Origin: Gammaproteobacteria bacterium
Lineage (GTDB): Bacteria > Pseudomonadota > Gammaproteobacteria > Enterobacterales > Psychrobiaceae
Assembly: GCA_013214885.1 (NCBI GenBank)
Contig: JABSRS010000201.1
Location: 1-6,560 of the forward strand
Length of the DNA stretch: 6,560 bases
Reading direction: 5' to 3'
Shown here: positions 1 through 5,360 of the stretch, in pieces
Numbering within the stretch: the stretch's first letter is position 1
Layout of the letters: each line of letters opens with the position of its first letter
Position numbers and translations under genes: made by a program
Notes under the pieces: model-generated
The model's input: the letters and a program-made list of their open reading frames with translations, nothing else
Told to the model about the DNA's origin: nothing
The model's database searches: none

Positions 1-104
1 CCCCACGCAATGGCCTTACTAAGTCGGCCATTGGCACTCGTTTTTTGCGCTTTAAGCCCGCGGTTTAAGATCTTGGGATCCGGAGTATGATCGGGATCAG
101 TCAT
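1..104 (-). CDS. 5' end of a gene coupled to cydX, possibly cydD (partial)
   Basis: An open frame of 34 codons starts at the ATG at 102-104 and runs off the left edge without a stop. The ATG overlaps the cydX stop as ATGACTGA (97-104), a layout typical of translational coupling, and I see no good separate ribosome binding site. The peptide starts MTDPDHTPDPKILNRGLKAQ and continues with a basic stretch ending RLSKAIAWG, which could lead into a first membrane helix. The pattern LKxQ, a short gap, RL and a hydrophobic turn resembles the N-terminus of CydD, the ATP-binding membrane subunit of the CydDC exporter of glutathione and cysteine needed for bd oxidase assembly. cydDC genes do follow cydABX in some gammaproteobacteria. 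The identification is an inference from a very short piece; YbgE or an unrelated protein remains possible. Confidence 0.5.
   Translation of the reverse strand, partial: MTDPDHTPDPKILNRGLKAQKTSANGRLSKAIAW
8..33. repeat. Perfect 8-bp inverted repeat, 10-nt loop
   Basis: CAATGGCC (8-15) and GGCCATTG (26-33) are perfect reverse complements around a 10-base loop. On the plus strand a run of six T follows at 41-46, but seven bases after the stem, so it is a poor intrinsic terminator. The minus-strand partial gene reads straight through it, which also argues against a terminator for the cyd operon. It may be only chance structure. Confidence 0.35.
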
Positions 105-222
105 CGTTATGTTGATCTTTAGCAACATTATCAACAAGCTGTTCCATTTCGTACCACATCACATTAATAATCCCCAATGACACGGCTAACAAAACTCCTA
201 ATAACCAACTGAAATACCACAT
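97..222 (-). CDS. cydX: Cytochrome bd small subunit CydX
   Basis: A 41-codon frame from the ATG at 220-222 to TGA at 97-99. The protein starts MWYFSWLLGVLLAVSLGVIN, which matches the start of E. coli CydX (37 residues) almost position by position: the MWYF.W.LG..LA.S.GVI core is kept. It is one membrane helix (about residues 4-22) followed by a hydrophilic acidic tail with EMEQ and ending in HNDD. CydX binds the CydAB oxidase in the inner membrane and stabilises its haems. The start is supported by AGAGGA seven bases upstream and by its position 17 bases after the cydB stop. The next gene overlaps its stop by 8 bases. The tail is slightly longer than in E. coli. Confidence 0.95.
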   Translation of the reverse strand: MWYFSWLLGVLLAVSLGIINVMWYEMEQLVDNVAKDQHNDD

Positions 223-239
223 AATATATTCCTCTTATC

Positions 240-1394
240 TTAATAGGCCGAATGGCTGTTTTGTTCAATTTCAGCAATGGTGACGGTGCGCCACATCTTG
301 GCATAACACCAAATGGTGTAACTTAAAATCAACGGAATGAATATCGCAACCACCACAAACATTAAGCCTAAGGTAGTTTCACTGGCGACGGTATCCCACA
401 TCAATAGACTATGGTTTGGCACACTACTCGATGGCATCACAAAGGGAAACATCGCCACGCCAGCGGTTAAAATAACGCAGGCGCTAACCACTGAGCTAGC
501 TACAAAGGCAGCCACTTTAGTGAGCGTGGTTTTTTGTTTAATTCTCATTAACCCTGCAATCAACAATGACAATACAATCGCGGCAATTGGGATTAACCAT
601 AGGCTCGGGTTCGTTCTAAAATTATTAAGCCAAGCCCCAGCGACCGTGGTTACGGTTTTGGTGGTCGGCTGGGCCAGCCCCATTTTATCTAAGGTACTGG
701 TCACCACATAACCGTCGATTAACTGCCAAATCATGATGCCAGCAAGGGTGAAACATACCGCTAAAATTAACGAAACGATGCCACCAATCTTAGCCGCGCG
801 CGCAGCTACTTGCTCATCAGTCCGCATCACCAACCACGTTGATCCATGCATCAACACCATGGTGACACTCACCACGCCACTAAGCAGCGAAAAAGGATTA
901 AATAAGGCAATGAATGAGCCGGTGTAAGTCACTCGCATCAAGAAATCGAAATTAAATGGCACCCCTTGCAGTAAGTTACCAAAGGCAATCCCAAACACTA
1001 AGGGCGGTACCATCGAGCCAACAAACAATGCCCAATCCCAGTTATTTCGCCACTGGGTGGATTCAATTTTACTGCGATAGTCAAAAGCTAATGGTCTGAG
1101 AAACAAGCAAAACAATGTCAGCATCATCGCAAAGTAGAAACCGCTAAATGCCGCACCATAAACCATCGGCCAAGCCGCGAATAACGAGGCACCTGCGGTA
1201 ATAAACCACACCTGATTGCCATCCCAATGCGCCCCGACGGTATTGATCACCACACGCCGCTCAACATCTTTGTTGGCAACAAAAGGTAATAAGCCCCCGA
1301 CGCCCATGTCCATGCCATCGGTAATTGCAAAACCAATCAATAAAAAACCAATGATCGCCCACCACAAAAGTTTTAACGTTTCATAATCAAACAT
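240..1394 (-). CDS. cydB: Cytochrome bd ubiquinol oxidase subunit II
   Basis: A 384-residue polytopic membrane protein colinear with E. coli CydB (379 residues) from the start (MFDYETLKLLWW versus MIDYEVLRFIWW) to the end (IEQNSHSAY versus IERNTHSLY). The block GFAITDGMDMGVG (21-33) with D29, HWDGNQVW (56-63) with D58, and FGNLLQGVPF are all kept. About eight to nine membrane helices are apparent. CydB pairs with CydA in the inner membrane; the complex oxidises quinol and reduces oxygen to water without pumping protons, and works at low oxygen. The start ATG is supported by AAGGAG seven bases upstream, and this Shine-Dalgarno overlaps the cydA stop codon (gap only 11 bases), suggesting coupled translation and fixed subunit ratio. 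No frame damage is seen. Confidence 0.97.
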   Translation of the reverse strand: MFDYETLKLLWWAIIGFLLIGFAITDGMDMGVGGLLPFVANKDVERRVVINTVGAHWDGNQVWFITAGASLFAAWPMVYGAAFSGFYFAMMLTLFCLFLRPLAFDYRSKIESTQWRNNWDWALFVGSMVPPLVFGIAFGNLLQGVPFNFDFLMRVTYTGSFIALFNPFSLLSGVVSVTMVLMHGSTWLVMRTDEQVAARAAKIGGIVSLILAVCFTLAGIMIWQLIDGYVVTSTLDKMGLAQPTTKTVTTVAGAWLNNFRTNPSLWLIPIAAIVLSLLIAGLMRIKQKTTLTKVAAFVASSVVSACVILTAGVAMFPFVMPSSSVPNHSLLMWDTVASETTLGLMFVVVAIFIPLILSYTIWCYAKMWRTVTIAEIEQNSHSAY

Positions 1395-1405
1395 AATATA
1401 GCTCC

Positions 1406-2992
1406 TTAAGCATTATGGTGACGTAAGCCAACGATCACAGCTGGTGTCTGTTCAAAGTGATAACGCCCTGTGTGTAATGAACTAGGTCCCATTTTGGCAA
1501 AGCGGATCATTAACCACATCTCTATCGAAAATAAGATTGCATAAACCACAATAAAGGCGATTAATGAAAACAACACGTCGTTTACCGCTAAATCGGAGGT
1601 CGCTAAAAAGGTTGGTAAAATCTCACTAATCGCCCAAGGCTGACGACCAAATTCGGCGACAAACCAGCCGGCTTCGATCGCGATCCAAGGTAATGGTAAT
1701 GCGCATAAAATAGCCTTTAACAACCAACGTTTTTGTTCAATTTGGCGCCGAGCATTATAGTAAAATGCTAATAAAAACAGTACTAACATCACCATGCCCG
1801 AGCCAACCATCATCCGAAATGCCCAGAACACCGGGGCAACTTGCGGGATTGAGTCTTTAACCGCCTGTTGAATTTGCGCTTCAGTCGCATCAATCACATT
1901 TTCGGTATAACGTTTCAACAATAAGCCATAGCCGAGATCTTGCTTAGTCGCATTAAAGCCGGCAATATTTTCTGGCGTGTCTTGGCCACTGCGCAGCTTA
2001 ACCAGATAATCATAAGCGATCATGCCATTACGGATCCGCGGCTCATGCAGCTTCATTAGATCACTTAATCCCATCACTTCTTCATCGAGTGAGCGTGTAG
2101 CGATTATGCCCAAGGCATAAGGAATTTTGACTGCATAATGGGTTTCCATTGCTTCATCATCAGGAAAACCGACTAAGGTAAAAGCAGCAGGTGCGGGTTC
2201 GGTATGGTATTCCGCCTCAATCGCTGCCAGCTTAACCCGCTGTACTTCACCCACTTCATAGCCCGACTCATCACCGAGTAAAATCACCGAGAATATTGCC
2301 GCCACGCCGAAACCAGCCGCGACCGAAAAAGATCGCTTGGCAAAAGCAATATCACGACCTTTTAATAAATAGTAACTACTAATGCTCAGGACAAACATCG
2401 AACCAGCGACGTAACCGCCGGCCACAGTGTGAATAAATTTAACTTGTGCCACCGGATTAAAAACAATCTCAGAGAAACTAACCAGCTCCATCCGCATGGT
2501 CAAATAATTAAATTCACTGCCGACCGGATTTTGCATCCAACCATTAGCAATTAAAATCCACAGCGCCGAAAAGTTGGTTCCCAAGGCCATCAGCAGCGTT
2601 CCCGCTAAATGCTGACGCCGAGATAGTCGATCCCAACCCAAGAAAAACATCCCGACAAAGGTTGACTCAAGGAAGAAAGCCATCAGACCTTCAATCGCCA
2701 ATGGCGCGCCAAAAACATCACCAACATAGTGAGAATAATAAGACCAGTTAGTGCCAAATTCGAATTCCATGGTTAAACCAGTAGCAACACCGATGGCAAA
2801 ATTAATGCCAAAAAGTTTGCCCCAAAACTTGGTCATATCACGATAAATCTCACGACCAGTCATCACGAATACGGCTTCCATGATAAATAGAATCCAAGTC
2901 ATCCCTATGGTTAATGGCACAAAAAGAAAATGGAATAAAGCTGTCACGGCAAACTGCCAGCGTGACAACTCGACTAATGTTTCGTTAATCAT
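1406..2992 (-). CDS. cydA: Cytochrome bd ubiquinol oxidase subunit I
   Basis: A 528-residue protein colinear with E. coli bd-I CydA (522 residues), seemingly without internal gaps, shifted by two residues. By that alignment the haem ligands are present: H21 (b595), H188 in KFIHTV and M395 in FRMMVGSG (b558), and E447 in AEFGRQPW near b595/d. E101 and E109 of the proton path and K254 and E259 of the quinol loop are also kept. The long Q-loop insertion (LRSGQDTPENI to KDSIPQVAPVF) is present, so this is the long-loop bd-I class, not the short-loop cyanide-insensitive CIO class. The C-terminus SLHTGRYHFEQ matches as well. The ATG follows GGAGAG by eight bases. It is the catalytic, quinol-oxidising subunit in the inner membrane, co-transcribed with cydB and cydX and probably with the regulator 48 bases upstream. 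Confidence 0.98.
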   Translation of the reverse strand: MINETLVELSRWQFAVTALFHFLFVPLTIGMTWILFIMEAVFVMTGREIYRDMTKFWGKLFGINFAIGVATGLTMEFEFGTNWSYYSHYVGDVFGAPLAIEGLMAFFLESTFVGMFFLGWDRLSRRQHLAGTLLMALGTNFSALWILIANGWMQNPVGSEFNYLTMRMELVSFSEIVFNPVAQVKFIHTVAGGYVAGSMFVLSISSYYLLKGRDIAFAKRSFSVAAGFGVAAIFSVILLGDESGYEVGEVQRVKLAAIEAEYHTEPAPAAFTLVGFPDDEAMETHYAVKIPYALGIIATRSLDEEVMGLSDLMKLHEPRIRNGMIAYDYLVKLRSGQDTPENIAGFNATKQDLGYGLLLKRYTENVIDATEAQIQQAVKDSIPQVAPVFWAFRMMVGSGMVMLVLFLLAFYYNARRQIEQKRWLLKAILCALPLPWIAIEAGWFVAEFGRQPWAISEILPTFLATSDLAVNDVLFSLIAFIVVYAILFSIEMWLMIRFAKMGPSSLHTGRYHFEQTPAVIVGLRHHNA

Positions 2993-3040
2993 ATTCTTAA
3001 CTCTCCAGTGTTAGGCAATAAATAACTTATTAAAATTACC

Positions 3041-3598
3041 TTAGTCTTGATCTTTGCTCTTTGAAAATAACTGTTGTTTTACAGATAATATTTTTGAAAC
3101 TCCAGCACCTAATTTCATTAAAGTACCGAGTTGCTCTGGACTTAAACGCTGTAACTCAGCTGCCCAACTCGTGACCATTTCTAACAAGTCATGAATATCT
3201 TGCATCCGCTGTTGAGCATATACTTCGCTCTCATCTTGCGGTGCCTCCAGTAACAAGTTACGTAATACCGACAAAGTAGGGTCAACTTCACGCTTACGGC
3301 GTTCTTCAAATACAGTATTAGCCATGTCCCACACACTGCCAATCGCGCTGTAGTATTCTTTACGATCGCCAGGAATATGCTTAACTTGGACTAACTGCCA
3401 CGATTGCAGCTCTTTAATTCCCATGCTGACATTGCCACGTGAAATACTTAACGCGCTAGCCAAATCGTTAGCACTAAGTGCATTTTCCGAAATAACCAGT
3501 AATGCGTACATCTGCCCTACTGTACGATTAAAGCCCCATTTACTACCCATTTCACCAAAGTGATACACAAAAGATTGATTTTTTTCCGAGATTTCCAT
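3041..3598 (-). CDS. GbsR/MarR-family transcriptional regulator
   Basis: From the ATG at 3596-3598 this is a 185-residue cytoplasmic regulator. The N-terminus FVYHFGEMGSKWGFNRTVGQ (10-29) is the hallmark of the GbsR branch of MarR-type proteins. A winged helix-turn-helix follows (about 42-70, with SANDLASALSISRGNVS and IKELQSWQLV) and a wing with GDRKEYY (77-83). The C-terminal half is helical and probably dimerises. The frame can be extended to TTG at 3665-3667 or ATG at 3625, but the chosen ATG gives the usual family length and has AGGTGG four bases upstream; the TTG lies inside an FNR-type site. GbsR itself senses choline in Bacillus; the ligand here is unknown. Its position 48 bases before cydA on the same strand suggests control of the oxidase operon and possibly itself. 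That role is inferred. Confidence 0.88.
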   Translation of the reverse strand: MEISEKNQSFVYHFGEMGSKWGFNRTVGQMYALLVISENALSANDLASALSISRGNVSMGIKELQSWQLVQVKHIPGDRKEYYSAIGSVWDMANTVFEERRKREVDPTLSVLRNLLLEAPQDESEVYAQQRMQDIHDLLEMVTSWAAELQRLSPEQLGTLMKLGAGVSKILSVKQQLFSKSKDQD

Positions 3599-3612
3599 AC
3601 AACCACCTAACG

Positions 3613-3636
3613 AACTTTCAGACATTTCTGAAAGTT
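3613..3636. promoter_or_regulatory. Perfect palindrome in regulator leader, candidate operator
   Basis: AACTTTCAGA (3613-3622) and TCTGAAAGTT (3627-3636) are perfect reverse complements around the spacer CATT. The site lies 15 bases upstream of the regulator ATG, between the FNR-type box and the ribosome binding site. A 24-bp dyad is the size expected for a dimeric MarR/GbsR-type protein, so an autoregulatory operator is the leading guess. If transcribed it could also fold into a hairpin before the ribosome binding site. No copy is present in the gap before cydA. Confidence 0.6.
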
Positions 3637-3667
3637 TAGACCACAATGAAACATTGATCAAGATCAA
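3635..3667 (-). promoter_or_regulatory. FNR/ANR-type box and probable operon promoter
   Basis: Positions 3654-3667 read TTGATCAAGATCAA on the plus strand, a perfect match to TTGAT-N4-ATCAA, the binding site of FNR and its relatives, which act when oxygen is low. Its centre is about 62 bases upstream of the regulator ATG. The best -10-like hexamer I see is TCTAAA (3635-3640, minus), which would place the box near -32, overlapping -35 and pointing to repression; a class II activating start near 3619 would instead need a poor -10. An overlapping short dyad, CAATG-AAA-CATTG (3644-3656), lies between. The FNR match is seen; the direction of control is open. FNR control of cyd genes is known in enterobacteria. 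Confidence 0.6.
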
Positions 3668-3918
3668 TTTAGAGTCACGTCATCAACAAAGGCAACATAA
3701 TGGGACAGGCACAATTATATCTCTGAAATGAAATGTGATAAGTAAAATTATTATCCTATTTATCATTATAATTCCCACGAGATCAGATTATTCTTGTCCA
3801 AATTGGTCGCATTTAATACGTAAATATTAATTGGCTGATGCAAATAATATTTTTAGTCGACTAGGCAACCGTTATTGAAAATAACAGGTAAAGTGCTTTT
3901 GAGAGATGTTAAGACTTG
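3668..3918. other. AT-rich gap between cyd operon and transposase gene
   Basis: About 250 bases without a convincing gene. It holds the left inverted repeat of the transposase unit at 3701-3711. The short dyad GTTATT-GAA-AATAAC (3871-3885) lies downstream of the transposase stop, but its stem is AT-rich and has no clear T-run, so it is not called a terminator. From 3712 to 3870 I see only AT-rich sequence, presumably the 3' untranslated arm of the mobile unit. Confidence 0.6.
3701..3711. repeat. Left terminal inverted repeat of transposase unit
   Basis: TGGGACAGGCA here is the exact reverse complement of TGCCTGTCCCA at 5022-5032, 11 of 11 bases, with the transposase gene between them. The pair is likely a REP-like or terminal sequence recognised by the HUH transposase. 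It lies 33 bases upstream of the FNR-type box. Confidence 0.65.
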
Positions 3919-4950
3919 TCAGCTGACGCCTTTATGCCAAGAGCATCCGTGGGAATGTGCATGGCTGCGTAATATTTTGTCACTGCCAGCAAAGCTGCCG
4001 TATTGTCGTCGAAAATTTACAATAGACTCGAGCCAGGTATCTTGGTCGAGACCTAGTTCTTCTAGAATCGTAGGTTCATTAACGTCAATATAACCGTTTT
4101 TATTGGCATCAATATGTCGTCCACTCCACTGTGTTAATGCTAAATAGTCTGACAGACTGAATGGGATTTCATTGGTGTTTTCAATCCCTGAAAAGGGTAA
4201 TAACGCAGGAGGTTGTTGCGCAATTGATATGTCTGGAATGGGTTTATAAATATGTTGTCGATAAGCATTATGTTGTTTAATACGCTCCTGGATTGAAGTG
4301 AAGTCACTAGCAGCCAGCGAGTGGCTGACACCCGCTCTAATTGGGTTTAAATCCACATAAGCCATACAGCTGAGCAACGCTTGTTCATCAAGTAATGCTT
4401 GGGACTTGAAACGTCCCTCCCAGAATTTTCCCGTGCAGTTATCTTCTTTGTTTGCTGCTCTGGAAATGAATTGATTTAAGCACCTCATAAACCAAGATAT
4501 GTCATACAAACGTGAGCGCCATTTTTCAATTATCACGATAGCTGCCATCGACTTGGCATCACATGAAACATCTGCTGCCAGATTGTTTTCAGGATAAATA
4601 TCTTGTTGGTTTTTAAGTTTAGTTAAATAATAAGAGACTAACGGATGTCCATCAAATAACACATTCCAACGTTCGATTACCTCTTCCTGAGACCAATTCT
4701 TAGCCCGGTGTTGGTCGACATGTAACACCAGATGATAATGGTTACTCATGATTGCATAAGCAGCAATATCGATGGAGAAGACTTGAGCCAGCAATTTGAT
4801 GCGGTCGATTAACCATTGTCGGCGATGATCGTAGTTTTTATGGCTGTAACGGTCTTCACCGCATAAAAAACTTCGCCGAACACAACGATTTATCACATGA
4901 TAAAAAGTGGTTTCACTTAAGTCAATCTGACTGTACCTGGCACGCGTCAC
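3919..4950 (-). CDS. IS200-like HUH (Y1) transposase, REP-associated type
   Basis: A 343-residue protein with an N-terminal Y1-transposase domain. The start FYHVINRCVRRSFLCGE (16-32) and SNHYHLVLH (69-77) show the HUH metal site, H71 and H73. Further on come WFMRCLNQ (153-160), TGKFWEGRFKSQALLDE (173-189) and AYVDLNPIRAG (197-207); Y198 in the last block matches the nucleophile position (Y115) of E. coli TnpA-REP. The C-terminal third (FSLSDYLALTQWSGR to GSDKILRSHAHSHGCSW) is an extra domain, making it about twice the length of the E. coli enzyme. Such proteins nick single-stranded DNA at REP-like hairpins. The GTG start has AGGAG six bases upstream. The frame is intact, so it may be active. 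It lies head to tail with the regulator-cyd operon but in its own repeat-bounded unit. Confidence 0.88.
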   Translation of the reverse strand: MTRARYSQIDLSETTFYHVINRCVRRSFLCGEDRYSHKNYDHRRQWLIDRIKLLAQVFSIDIAAYAIMSNHYHLVLHVDQHRAKNWSQEEVIERWNVLFDGHPLVSYYLTKLKNQQDIYPENNLAADVSCDAKSMAAIVIIEKWRSRLYDISWFMRCLNQFISRAANKEDNCTGKFWEGRFKSQALLDEQALLSCMAYVDLNPIRAGVSHSLAASDFTSIQERIKQHNAYRQHIYKPIPDISIAQQPPALLPFSGIENTNEIPFSLSDYLALTQWSGRHIDANKNGYIDVNEPTILEELGLDQDTWLESIVNFRRQYGSFAGSDKILRSHAHSHGCSWHKGVS

Positions 4951-4982
4951 GATAATCTCCTGTTTGTTTTTTACACAGTAAG

Positions 4983-5010
4983 ATCTTAGACCAAAATATC
5001 AGAATATCAA
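4983..5010 (-). promoter_or_regulatory. Candidate sigma70-type promoter of the transposase
   Basis: On the minus strand TTGATA (5005-5010) and TAAGAT (4983-4988) are separated by 16 bases, an acceptable -35/-10 pair, with the GTG start 33 bases further on. The site lies inside the right inverted repeat, so the unit would carry its own promoter. The -10 match is modest. Confidence 0.35.
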
Positions 5011-5021
5011 ATACTTTAATA

Positions 5022-5032
5022 TGCCTGTCCCA
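5022..5032. repeat. Right terminal inverted repeat of transposase unit
   Basis: TGCCTGTCCCA is the exact reverse complement of the left copy at 3701-3711. It is followed directly by AAATTT, and the same TGTCCCAAATTT string recurs at 5051-5062. Confidence 0.65.
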
Positions 5033-5089
5033 AATTTCTCCAAATTTCTTTGTCCCAAATTTATGCCATTTACAAGTTATTTGTCCCAA
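5026..5089 (+). repeat. TGTCCCAA direct repeat cluster
   Basis: TGTCCCAA occurs three times on the plus strand, at 5026, 5051 and 5082. The first two extend to TGTCCCAAATTT. CAAATTTCT is also repeated at 5031 and 5041. The copies share the core of the terminal inverted repeat of the neighbouring transposase unit and stop exactly where IS3 homology starts. They may be degenerate REP-like units or traces of repeated insertion or slippage. Confidence 0.55.
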
Positions 5090-5326
5090 CTGAAAGTAAC
5101 TAAGAGCATGAGTTGTCGAGGACGTTGCTGGGATAATTCCGTTATGGAGCATTTCTTTAGAAGTTTGAAATCTGAGCGACTCAATCACTTAATTTTTATG
5201 AATCACAAATCATTGGTGCATTGCATTGATAAATATATTAAGTTTTACAATGACAGACGTTTGCATTCAGCAAACGATTATTTAACACCAGTTCAAAAAG
5301 CTAATGAACTGAAAAAAGCGGCTTAA
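5090..5326 (+). pseudogene. IS3-family transposase orfB, 3' remnant
   Basis: About the last 78 codons of an IS3-family DDE transposase, ending with TAA at 5324-5326. The segment CWDNSVMEHFFRSLKSERLN and the end HCIDKYIKFYNDRRLHSAN, then LTPVQKANELKKAA, are characteristic of the orfB C-terminus. Only the final glutamate of the DDE triad (in VMEHFF) remains; both aspartates, the rest of orfB and all of orfA are absent. Recognisable similarity starts around SMSCRG (5105); the codons upstream in the same frame read through REP-like repeats. The remnant cannot encode an active transposase. It points toward the AAC(3)-type gene, which is on the opposite strand. Confidence 0.88.
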
Positions 5327-5355
5327 TTACTCTCCAATAAAACTTGACCACTTCA
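5327..5355 (+). mobile_element. Probable right end of the IS3-family element
   Basis: After the orfB stop comes a short tail ending AACTTGACCACTTCA at 5341-5355. IS3-family elements typically begin TGA and end TCA, and the reverse complement begins TGAAGTGGTCAAG, a plausible IS terminal repeat. The matching left end is not in the window, so the boundary cannot be confirmed. Confidence 0.55.
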
Positions 5356-5360
5356 ATATC

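Larger units (their letters stand above)
3701..5032 (-). mobile_element. REP-associated transposase unit bounded by 11-bp inverted repeats
   Basis: The unit consists of the HUH transposase gene, its own putative promoter (4983-5010), an AT-rich 3' arm, and the exact inverted pair TGGGACAGGCA / TGCCTGTCCCA at its ends, about 1.33 kb in all. RAYT genes (REP-associated tyrosine transposases) are typically flanked by inverted copies of the short repeat they act on, and this layout fits. No target-site duplication is evident: the bases outside the two ends differ. The right boundary could extend to 5089, as extra TGTCCCAA copies follow. The boundaries are inferred from the repeats alone. Confidence 0.55.

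Noticed and set aside
1..31. Alternative frame MADLVRPLRG as a start of YbgE
   Set aside because: Only ten codons are visible, the ribosome binding site is weak, and the overlapping frame coupled to cydX is longer and better placed.
337..927. Plus-strand open frames within cydB
   Set aside because: They lie opposite a strongly conserved gene and their translations show no family character.
3599..3667. Longer form of the regulator starting at TTG 3665-3667 (208 residues) or ATG 3625
   Set aside because: The TTG lies within the FNR-type site and the extra residues run through the palindrome; family length and the AGGTGG ribosome binding site favour the ATG at 3598.
3817..3834. Dyad TTAATA...TATTAA in the AT-rich gap
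   Set aside because: Six-base AT-only arms are expected by chance in such sequence.
3871..3885. Hairpin GTTATT-GAA-AATAAC as a terminator of the transposase gene
   Set aside because: The stem is short and AT-rich and no T-run follows on the minus strand.
4329..4491. Apparent loss of the catalytic tyrosine of the transposase (QFISRAAN where many relatives have a tyrosine)
   Set aside because: By comparison with E. coli TnpA-REP the nucleophile lies in the later YxxxNP block, and Y198 is present there, so the active site looks complete.
4979..4988. Palindrome TAAGATCTTA upstream of the transposase
   Set aside because: A single 10-bp AT-rich palindrome without other copies; it overlaps the putative -10 and has no supporting context.
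4922..5188. 88-codon minus-strand frame overlapping the transposase start
   Set aside because: It crosses the inverted repeat and the IS3 remnant on the wrong strand, has no recognisable motif and appears to be a shadow.
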